This document shows, piece after piece, positions 6,918 to 12,600 of a stretch of DNA of 12,600 bases. Position 1 is the first letter of the stretch. Every line of letters begins with the position of its first letter. Below the pieces are notes generated by a model, which saw nothing but the letters and a program-made list of their open reading frames with translations, was not told the origin of the DNA and searched no databases. The DNA comes from Cytophagia bacterium (GTDB taxonomy: Bacteria; Bacteroidota; Bacteroidia; Cytophagales; Cyclobacteriaceae): assembly GCA_013373005.1 (NCBI GenBank), contig JABXIP010000280.1, positions 1 to 12,600 of the forward strand, written 5' to 3'. Made by a program: the position numbers and the translations under genes.

Positions 6918-7427
6918 ATGAAATCCATTCTAACTGCCTTATTGATAGTTGGTTGCCTGTCATTATCTGCACAGGATCAACTTTCAGATGAAATAATCAA
7001 TACTTGGATCAAGCACACAGAAATGAACCATCTCATTCTGAATCATATTCAGGAAGAAAATCTTAAAGAATTAAATGATTCTAGTTCTAGAAATGTGGGT
7101 GATCAGTTTGCCCATATACATAATGTGCGAATGATGTGGCTGGGTAAAATGAAAGAAGCAGAAGGTATTGATGCCGAAATTGACTCAAAGGAAAGTCAAG
7201 ACAAAGAGTATCTTCTGGCAACATTAAAAGCATCGGATAAACTTGTTCAAAAAGTGCTGAAAGACGCACTTGACAAAAGCACTAAAATTGGAAATCTAGG
7301 GCCTGTTCGATTTATGGGCTATCTGATTTCTCACGAATCTCATACCCGAGGGCAAATAGTTCTTGCCTTAAAGAACTCGGGTCATGCGCTTCCTCCCAAC
7401 GTTGGTTATGGAATTTGGAATTGGTAG
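6918..7427 (+). CDS. DinB-like four-helix protein with N-terminal export signal
   Basis: This 169-residue protein has the features of the DinB/YfiT-like fold, a metal-binding four-helix bundle used by several thiol-dependent transferases and many proteins of unknown role. Candidate metal ligands are histidines at 38 or 43, His66/His68 in GDQFAHIHNVR, and His139/His142 in SHESHTRGQI, the last being the typical family signature. The N-terminus MKSILTALLIVGCLSLSAQ reads as a signal peptide, cut either after Ala18 or, as a lipoprotein, before Cys13 (IVGC); the sequence does not decide which. Most family members are cytosolic, so an exported one is unusual. The start ATG is preceded directly by a hairpin (6896-6917). 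An internal Met36 start would remove the signal and the first helix and is less likely. It lies 51 bp after thrC, but nothing suggests a role in threonine synthesis. Substrate unknown. Confidence 0.8.
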   Translation: MKSILTALLIVGCLSLSAQDQLSDEIINTWIKHTEMNHLILNHIQEENLKELNDSSSRNVGDQFAHIHNVRMMWLGKMKEAEGIDAEIDSKESQDKEYLLATLKASDKLVQKVLKDALDKSTKIGNLGPVRFMGYLISHESHTRGQIVLALKNSGHALPPNVGYGIWNW

Positions 7428-7431
7428 GCTT

Positions 7432-8976
7432 CTACTTTAACCTTTTAAACTTATCCTGCACCACATATTTTACAGGCCTGTTCTCAATTCTGGATTCCAG
7501 GTAGGAGAGAATGTCTAGGTAGAAGAAAGGTCTGCGTTCATAAATATCTTCGCTAAGCGGAACGAGTGCGTTGTAGAGTTTTATAAACTCATCTCTTAGC
7601 TGGTCAGGTGTGATTTTTCCAGTAATTCTCAGGAAGCTTATGATCTCTTTCTGAACCGCCTGCTGCTGGTTCATCTTTCCTATAAACTGGAAAGTTGACT
7701 TGATCTGGTACTCCAAATGGTAATCCTGTCCATCTTCAAAGTGAGCAATGAGGTTGAGTATTCTGGCAAAACAGTGAATATCTTCTCTCAATTTTACATC
7801 CTGATAAAAAATGATCTGATTCAGGTAAAAAATGGCCTTTCTGTAGTTTCCACTTCCAAAGTACAAAGAGGCGATTTTATAGTAGATCATAAGCACTCGC
7901 TCCGGGTCGATCTTTGACTTGTACCGCTCCAGCTTTTCCATGATTTCAGGAATCATTTCCACTCCTTCATCGAAGCTGCCCTCCATAAAGTGCTTATTGA
8001 TTTTTGAAATGTAGAGGAACTGAAAAATTAAAACTTCAGTGTTTTGGTTTTGTACTACCTGTTTGTCTTGACTGAGCTCTTCTACTTCCTCTAAAACCTC
8101 ACAGAATTTGGAGTAATACTGTAACTGAAAAAGCGAGCCCAGAAGGTTTCTGTAGCCTTTAATCAAGTGTACAGGTTGTTTAATAGTCATTTCTGGGTTA
8201 CTCTGAAACAACTTAACCCAAGCCAACGAGTGCTTGTAAACATTGGGGAAGTTCTGAACTATTTTGTTGAACCAAACATGTGCCTGATAGTAGTATAGCT
8301 GCTCATAAAAGGTGAGATGATCGAAATTAACCTTAGGCATATTGGCCAGAAAATAGCTGTTCACCTCATCAAACTCTTTCTGATTTTTTGCATAGCCATG
8401 CTTCAGGAAGAAGCTATACAGATTAAGCGTCAGGTTAGATAGCTGATGACTTGACTTAATTATCTCTGTTGTTGCCAAAACCTCATCTGTAAGTATCTCA
8501 GCTCGATTTTCAATACTTCTGGTAATGAACTGAGACTCAATGAGTTTTTCAAACTCCATTACCTCTAGTGAGATAGTAAAGTGTTTTGTATCCTTAGCCA
8601 ATGCTTTGGTTTTGTCTAGCATCTTAAGTGCTTGCTTATAAAAGCCTTTGTTATAAAGCACTTTGGCATGATCCAGATTTTCGCGCAGCTGAATGTCAGT
8701 GTTTTGACCAATATGGTATTGCCTGAGGCTAGAGAGAATTTGTCGGTATAAATGGGCCTTTTGGTTAGAAAGCTGAACCTTCTTAATGGCAGGAACACGT
8801 TTCAAAATTTCCTTGTCATCATACTGTTTAAGGCTTTCCATGGCATCGAATAGCTTGATGAATTTCACCTCTTGAGTGTTGCCACTTCTATTCACATAAA
8901 GTCTAAAGTGTCTCTTCTCAGTTTGAGTAAGTGATTTGATGAGGGAGAATAGAGAATCGCTCTTTGCTTTAGCCAT
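7432..8976 (-). CDS. Uncharacterised helical-repeat (TPR-like) protein, 514 residues
   Basis: No named family is recognised with confidence. The protein has no signal peptide and no membrane segment, so it is probably cytosolic, and it is rich in Lys, Leu, Gln, Phe and Tyr. The N-terminal part (5-90) starts with DSLFSLIKSLTQTEKRHFRL and contains several basic helices. TPR-like helix pairs are visible at about 100-133 (LDHAKVLYNKGFYKQALKML) and 365-398 (YYKIASLYFGSGNYRKAIFY), with less regular helical segments between them, suggesting an alpha-solenoid. I recall similar proteins annotated as hypothetical in Bacteroidota, but cannot confirm it here. Such folds usually bind peptides or proteins, so a scaffold or regulatory role is possible but not shown. 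The gene is transcribed against the thr genes, ends 4 bp from the DinB-like stop, and starts back to back with leuA. The start ATG lacks a clear Shine-Dalgarno site. Confidence 0.75.
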   Translation of the reverse strand: MAKAKSDSLFSLIKSLTQTEKRHFRLYVNRSGNTQEVKFIKLFDAMESLKQYDDKEILKRVPAIKKVQLSNQKAHLYRQILSSLRQYHIGQNTDIQLRENLDHAKVLYNKGFYKQALKMLDKTKALAKDTKHFTISLEVMEFEKLIESQFITRSIENRAEILTDEVLATTEIIKSSHQLSNLTLNLYSFFLKHGYAKNQKEFDEVNSYFLANMPKVNFDHLTFYEQLYYYQAHVWFNKIVQNFPNVYKHSLAWVKLFQSNPEMTIKQPVHLIKGYRNLLGSLFQLQYYSKFCEVLEEVEELSQDKQVVQNQNTEVLIFQFLYISKINKHFMEGSFDEGVEMIPEIMEKLERYKSKIDPERVLMIYYKIASLYFGSGNYRKAIFYLNQIIFYQDVKLREDIHCFARILNLIAHFEDGQDYHLEYQIKSTFQFIGKMNQQQAVQKEIISFLRITGKITPDQLRDEFIKLYNALVPLSEDIYERRPFFYLDILSYLESRIENRPVKYVVQDKFKRLK

Positions 8977-9147
8977 TGTAATTCAAACTAAAATAAACTA
9001 TTGAAAAACAGAAACTTAGAATTGAAAACCGTGAGTTAGAATTAGTAGAACTTAACCCTTCTTTCATGGTCTCGTTTTAGCTGATTTCTAACTTCAATGT
9101 TAGATAGAAAAAGTGAATTGAAGCAAAGAATTGACACCAAATAAACG
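8977..9147. promoter_or_regulatory. Divergent promoter region between the helical-repeat gene and leuA
   Basis: This 171-bp AT-rich gap must drive the leu operon rightward and the 514-residue protein leftward. No pair of Bacteroidota-type boxes (TTTG and TAnnTTTG) with proper spacing is convincing; TAGAATTG at 9017-9024 is the closest plus-strand match to the second box. A repeated word is present: ACTTAGAA (9014-9021), AGTTAGAA (9034-9041) and its inverse TTCTAACT (9086-9093). A hairpin pairs TCTAAC (9087-9092) with GTTAGA (9099-9104). These could be operator sites or chance in AT-rich DNA. No leucine-rich leader peptide or T-box is apparent. Confidence 0.45.
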
Positions 9148-10311
9148 ATGGATCAACAAAAAATACAAATCTTCGATACAACACTAAGAGATGGAGAGCA
9201 AGTGCCTGGCTGTAAGTTGAATACAGCAGAGAAAGTAGATGTGGCAAAAAGGCTTGAAGCTTTAGGGGTTGATGTAATTGAAGCGGGTTTTCCAATTTCT
9301 AGTCCGGGCGATTTTGGTTCCGTTCAGGCGATTGCTGAAGTGGTTAAGCATGCCACAGTCTGTGGCCTGAGCCGTGCCGTTGAACAAGATATTATCACTG
9401 CTGCAGAGGCACTCAAGAAGGCAGCAAGACCAAGAATTCATACAGGAATTGGTACTTCCGACTCTCATGTAATTCACAAGCTGAGAACCACAAGAGAAAA
9501 AGTGGTTGAAAGAGCAGTAGCTGCGGTTTCTCTGGCTAAAAAATATGTGGAAGATGTTGAGTTTTATGCAGAAGATGCAGGAAGAACTGATAACGAGTTT
9601 CTTGCTTATGTTTGTGAGCAAGCTGTAAAAGCTGGAGCCACCGTACTTAATATTCCTGATACAACAGGTTACTGCCTTCCTGAAGAATATGGGGCGAAAA
9701 TTAAGTTCCTGAAAGAGAATGTGAAAGGTGTACATAACGTAACGCTTTCAACACATTGTCATAACGATTTGGGTATGGCCACCGCCAACTCTATTGCAGG
9801 TGTACTTAATGGTGCTACTCAGATAGAGTGTACAATCAACGGAATTGGTGAAAGAGCAGGAAATACCGCTTTGGAAGAAGTGGTAATGGTACTTCGTCAG
9901 CATCCTGATCTGGGCAAATTCACAGATATCAATACCAAGCAACTCAATGCCATTTCAAAATACGTTTCTGAAACGATGCGTGTGCCTGTTCAGCCAAATA
10001 AGGCCATTGTGGGAGCCAATGCATTCGCTCACTCTTCAGGTATTCATCAGGATGGTGTTATTAAAAATCGTGAGACTTACGAAATCATCAATCCACTTGA
10101 TGTGGGGGTAGATCATTCTTCCATTGTATTGACTGCCAGAAGTGGTCGCGCAGCATTGGCTTACAGAATGAAAAATCTCGGCTATGAACTTACCAGAGAT
10201 GAGCTTGATGTGGTATATGCTCAATTCCTTAGAGTGGCAGACGATAAAAAAGAAGTAGAAGACAGCGATTTACACGAAATTGCAGAGTATAAACAAAAGG
10301 TAGCGGTATAA
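9148..10311 (+). CDS. leuA: 2-isopropylmalate synthase, short form without the C-terminal regulatory domain
   Basis: This enzyme condenses 2-oxoisovalerate with acetyl-CoA, the first committed step to leucine. The TIM-barrel catalytic domain starts with DTTLRDGEQVPG (10-21, catalytic Arg14 and metal ligand Asp15), continues to the metal-binding HCH motif His203/His205 in STHCHNDLG, and NGIGERAGNT (231-240). The subdomain motif HSSGIHQDG (295-303) follows. At 387 residues it ends where the usual leucine-sensing LeuA dimer domain of 500-plus-residue enzymes (E. coli 523) would begin, and the next gene starts one base later, so this is a natural short form and not a truncation at the window edge. 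Citramalate or homocitrate synthase are related alternatives, but the leuCDB genes directly downstream favour leucine synthesis. The first gene of the leu operon; the start is supported by the position of the conserved N-terminal motif. Confidence 0.93.
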   Translation: MDQQKIQIFDTTLRDGEQVPGCKLNTAEKVDVAKRLEALGVDVIEAGFPISSPGDFGSVQAIAEVVKHATVCGLSRAVEQDIITAAEALKKAARPRIHTGIGTSDSHVIHKLRTTREKVVERAVAAVSLAKKYVEDVEFYAEDAGRTDNEFLAYVCEQAVKAGATVLNIPDTTGYCLPEEYGAKIKFLKENVKGVHNVTLSTHCHNDLGMATANSIAGVLNGATQIECTINGIGERAGNTALEEVVMVLRQHPDLGKFTDINTKQLNAISKYVSETMRVPVQPNKAIVGANAFAHSSGIHQDGVIKNRETYEIINPLDVGVDHSSIVLTARSGRAALAYRMKNLGYELTRDELDVVYAQFLRVADDKKEVEDSDLHEIAEYKQKVAV

Positions 10312-10312
10312 A

Positions 10313-11707
10313 ATGGGGAAAACACTGTTCGACAAGGTTTGGGATGCGCATGTTGTCAAAAGCCTTGAAGGTGGAATTGATGTCTTATATATCGACAGAC
10401 ATTTGATTCACGAAGTAACAAGTCCACAGGCATTTGCTGAGTTGGAAAATCGTGGACTTGAATTGTTTAGGAAAGATCAGATAGTGGCAACACCAGATCA
10501 TAATGTTCCTACTAAGGATCAGCATTTGCCAATTCAGGAGGCACTTTCTAAGCATCAGGTAGATACTTTACTGGCTAACTGCGAGAAACACGATGTAACC
10601 TTATATGGCCTTGGGCATCCGTTTCAGGGTATTGTGCACGTAATAGGACCCGAGTTGGGAATTACACTTCCTGGCAGAACAATGGTTTGCGGTGATTCGC
10701 ATACCTCTACACATGGCGCTTTTGGCGCTATTGCTTTTGGTATAGGTACAAGTCAGGTGGCGCAGGTTATGGCTACTCAGTGTTTGATGCAGTCCAGACC
10801 TAAAACCATGAGAATCACCATCGATGGTGAGCTCAATAAAGGTGTTTATGCCAAAGACATTATTCTCTATATCATTTCGAAACTAACTGCAGCAGGAGGT
10901 ACCGGCTACTTTGTTGAGTATGCGGGCTCTGCTATTCGTTCGCTTTCTATGGAGGCAAGAATGACCGTGTGCAATATGAGTATTGAAATGGGTGCAAGAG
11001 GAGGAATGATTGCCCCTGATGAAACCACTTTTGAATACATAAAAGGAAGAGAGTTCGCTCCTAAAGGAGATGACTGGGATAAAGCAGTTGACTATTGGAA
11101 GACGCTTTATTCCGATGAAGGAGCTTCTTTCGATAAGGAATACAACTTCCCGGCTGAAGATATTGAACCGATGATTACCTATGGCACCAATCCGGGTATG
11201 GGTATCAAAATAACAGCCAACATTCCTGAAAAATTAGGAGAAGGCGGACAAGATAGTTTCCAGAAGTCATTGAAATATATGGGTTTCGATGCCGGAGAGA
11301 GCCTTTTGGGTAAACCGATTGACTATGTGTTCATTGGAAGCTGTACTAACTCCAGAATTGAAGATCTAAGAATTGTAGCAGATTACGTCAAGGGTAAGAA
11401 GAAGGCCGATAATGTGAATGCCATGATTGTTCCCGGCTCAAAGCAGGTCGAAAAACAGGCGATTGCAGAGGGTTTAGACAAGATTTTGGCCGAGGCGGGT
11501 TTTGAATTGAGAGAGCCCGGCTGCAGTGCTTGTTTAGGAATGAATGAAGACAAAGTACCTGCTGGTGCTTATTGTGTTTCAACTTCAAACAGAAACTTTG
11601 AAGGTAGACAAGGCCCTGGTGCCAGAACATTGTTGGCGAGTCCTTTAGTGGCAGCTGTTACAGCTATTGAGGGTAAGATTGTAAACATTAGCGAACACCT
11701 GAATTGA
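10313..11707 (+). CDS. leuC: 3-isopropylmalate dehydratase, large subunit
   Basis: This aconitase-family subunit isomerises 2- to 3-isopropylmalate together with LeuD, using a [4Fe-4S] cluster. Its length of 464 residues matches E. coli LeuC (466). The cluster cysteines are Cys344 in FIGSCTNSRIEDLR and Cys404/Cys407 in PGCSACLGMN. Other conserved stretches are ATPDHNVPT (59-67), CGDSHTSTHGAFGA (126-139), and SNRNFEGRQGPGARTLL near the C-terminus. The start ATG follows the leuA TAA after a single base, which suggests translational coupling, and the family-typical MGKTLFDKVWDAHVV beginning confirms it. The separate small subunit follows immediately, so this is the two-subunit bacterial form and not a fused isomerase. 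All catalytic residues seem intact. Confidence 0.97.
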   Translation: MGKTLFDKVWDAHVVKSLEGGIDVLYIDRHLIHEVTSPQAFAELENRGLELFRKDQIVATPDHNVPTKDQHLPIQEALSKHQVDTLLANCEKHDVTLYGLGHPFQGIVHVIGPELGITLPGRTMVCGDSHTSTHGAFGAIAFGIGTSQVAQVMATQCLMQSRPKTMRITIDGELNKGVYAKDIILYIISKLTAAGGTGYFVEYAGSAIRSLSMEARMTVCNMSIEMGARGGMIAPDETTFEYIKGREFAPKGDDWDKAVDYWKTLYSDEGASFDKEYNFPAEDIEPMITYGTNPGMGIKITANIPEKLGEGGQDSFQKSLKYMGFDAGESLLGKPIDYVFIGSCTNSRIEDLRIVADYVKGKKKADNVNAMIVPGSKQVEKQAIAEGLDKILAEAGFELREPGCSACLGMNEDKVPAGAYCVSTSNRNFEGRQGPGARTLLASPLVAAVTAIEGKIVNISEHLN

Positions 11708-11708
11708 G

Positions 11709-12296
11709 ATGGAAAAGTTTAATAAAGTAGTTTCTACGGCAGTTCCAATGCCGATTGAAGATATAGATACAGATCAGATTATACCTGCCAGATTCCTGAA
11801 GGCTACCAACCGAGATGGTTTTGGCGATAACCTTTTCAGAGACTGGAGATATGTAAAAGGAGACGAGCCCAAGAAAGATTTTGTACTGAACGATTCAACC
11901 TATTCAGGTGAAATTCTTGTTGCAGGCAGAAACTTTGGTTGCGGTTCTTCCAGAGAACATGCTGCTTGGTCGCTTTATGACTATGGGTTCAAAGTAGTGG
12001 TCTCCAGCTTCTTTGCTGATATATTTAAAGGTAATGCCTTGAACAATGGACTACTTCCGGTTCAGGTTTCAGAGGAATTTCTACAGGAGTTGTTGGCTAC
12101 AGTGAAGGCCAATCCTTCGACAGAAATCACTGTGGACCTACCTTCACAAACTATCAGTTTTGATGGCAAGTCAGATAGCTTTGAGGTGAACTCGTACAAG
12201 AAGGAATGTCTCTTGAACGGATATGACGATATTGATTATTTGGTAAGTATTAAGAATGAAATTGAGGCTTATGAAGCCTCCTCAACGGTAATATAA
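11709..12296 (+). CDS. leuD: 3-isopropylmalate dehydratase, small subunit
   Basis: This is the swivelling small domain that completes the LeuCD isomerase active site. It has 195 residues, close to E. coli LeuD (201). Recognisable segments are DIDTDQIIPARFL (18-30), the substrate-contacting NFGCGSSREHAAW (75-87) and FFADIFKGNALNNGLLP (101-117). The start lies one base after the leuC stop, with no Shine-Dalgarno site, fitting coupled translation so that the two subunits are made in matching amounts. The stop TAA is followed after one base by the leuB start. Other small aconitase-type subunits are ruled out by the context and the E. coli-type length. Confidence 0.97.
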   Translation: MEKFNKVVSTAVPMPIEDIDTDQIIPARFLKATNRDGFGDNLFRDWRYVKGDEPKKDFVLNDSTYSGEILVAGRNFGCGSSREHAAWSLYDYGFKVVVSSFFADIFKGNALNNGLLPVQVSEEFLQELLATVKANPSTEITVDLPSQTISFDGKSDSFEVNSYKKECLLNGYDDIDYLVSIKNEIEAYEASSTVI

Positions 12297-12297
12297 T

Positions 12298-12600
12298 ATG
12301 GGAGTTAAGAAGAAAATAGGCGTTTTGCCTGGTGATGGTATTGGCCCTGAAGTAGTTGCCGAAGCCATTAAAGTGTTGGATGCCATTGCAGAAAAGCATG
12401 GACACACTTTTACCTATAGTTATGGTGATGTTGGCGCTATTGCCATTGATAAGACGGGTGAGCCACTTCCTGATGAAACATTGGCCATTTGTGAAGCTTC
12501 AGATGCATTTCTATTTGGTGCTATTGGCCACCCAAAATACGACAATGACCCTAAAGCCAAAGTACGCCCTGAACAAGGGCTTTTGAAGCTTAGAAAAAGC
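12298..12600 (+). CDS. leuB: 3-isopropylmalate dehydrogenase, N-terminal part (3' end outside window)
   Basis: This enzyme oxidises and decarboxylates 3-isopropylmalate to 2-oxoisocaproate with NAD, the step before the final transamination to leucine. Only the first 101 codons are present (the family has about 350-370); the frame is open to the window edge. The N-terminus MGVKKKIGVLPGDGIGPEVV carries the conserved PGDGIGPEV (11-19). GAIGHPKYDN (74-83) and RPEQGLLKLRK (90-100) match the substrate and cofactor region of the IPMDH family. It starts one base after the leuD stop, as the fourth member of the leuACDB set. Isocitrate or tartrate dehydrogenases are relatives, but RPEQGLLKLRK and the context favour LeuB. 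Confidence 0.95.
   Translation, partial: MGVKKKIGVLPGDGIGPEVVAEAIKVLDAIAEKHGHTFTYSYGDVGAIAIDKTGEPLPDETLAICEASDAFLFGAIGHPKYDNDPKAKVRPEQGLLKLRKS

Noticed and set aside
9087..9104. Hairpin in the leuA upstream region considered as a terminator.
   Set aside because: No T-run follows on either strand, and it lies between divergent gene starts where a terminator has no obvious role.
9097..9144. A 15-codon ORF (MLDRKSELKQRIDTK) ending three bases before leuA, considered as a leucine leader peptide.
   Set aside because: Only two leucine codons, no ribosome binding site, and no attenuator-type alternative hairpins follow; chance is sufficient.
9262..9735. A 157-codon minus-strand open frame inside leuA.
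   Set aside because: It overlaps the conserved LeuA barrel fully, is unusually rich in Cys, Ser and Phe, and resembles no family I know.
12356..12586. A 76-codon plus-strand open frame near the right edge.
   Set aside because: It is out of frame with leuB, which starts at 12298 and shows PGDGIGPEV and RPEQGLLKLRK.

Overview
The window is a stretch of amino-acid biosynthesis genes from what looks like a member of the Bacteroidota, most likely a cytophagalean. The evidence is indirect: moderately AT-rich DNA, few Shine-Dalgarno sites, the order of the ilv/thr/leu genes, an IlvC tail of the type shared with fungal Ilv5, a short LeuA, and intergenic palindromes of a kind common in that phylum. 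No rRNA, tRNA, CRISPR array, prophage or transposase gene is visible. Nothing here is a clearly new biological system. The least explained parts are the spacers between the genes and one uncharacterised helical protein.

Layout. Positions 1-432 hold the 3' end of ilvC. Positions 433-706 are a spacer with two back-to-back CCCCC/GGGGG palindromic elements and a duplicated copy of the last codons of ilvC. Next come ilvA (707-1969), a 123-bp spacer with a different inverted-repeat element that includes a terminator-like hairpin, thrA (2093-4525, fused aspartokinase-homoserine dehydrogenase), a 91-bp spacer made mostly of a third inverted repeat, thrB (4617-5552), thrC (5577-6866) and a DinB-like gene with an export signal (6918-7427). 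A 514-residue helical-repeat protein of unknown function lies on the minus strand (7432-8976) and ends 4 bp from the DinB-like gene. A 171-bp divergent spacer (8977-9147) separates its start from leuA. The tight operon leuA-leuC-leuD-leuB (9148 to the window edge) has exactly one base between each pair of genes; leuB is cut off at 12600.

How the genes work together. ThrA carries out the first and third steps from aspartate to homoserine; the intermediate aspartate-semialdehyde dehydrogenase is not in the window. ThrB and ThrC convert homoserine to threonine. IlvA deaminates threonine to 2-oxobutanoate, which enters the isoleucine branch where IlvC acts. IlvC also serves valine synthesis, and the valine precursor 2-oxoisovalerate is the substrate of LeuA, which starts the leucine branch completed by LeuCD and LeuB. 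The window thus covers most of the route from aspartate to Thr and Ile, plus most of Leu synthesis. Control is probably partly allosteric (ACT-type regions in ThrA and IlvA), while LeuA lacks the usual leucine-sensing domain. No confident promoter or known riboswitch could be identified.
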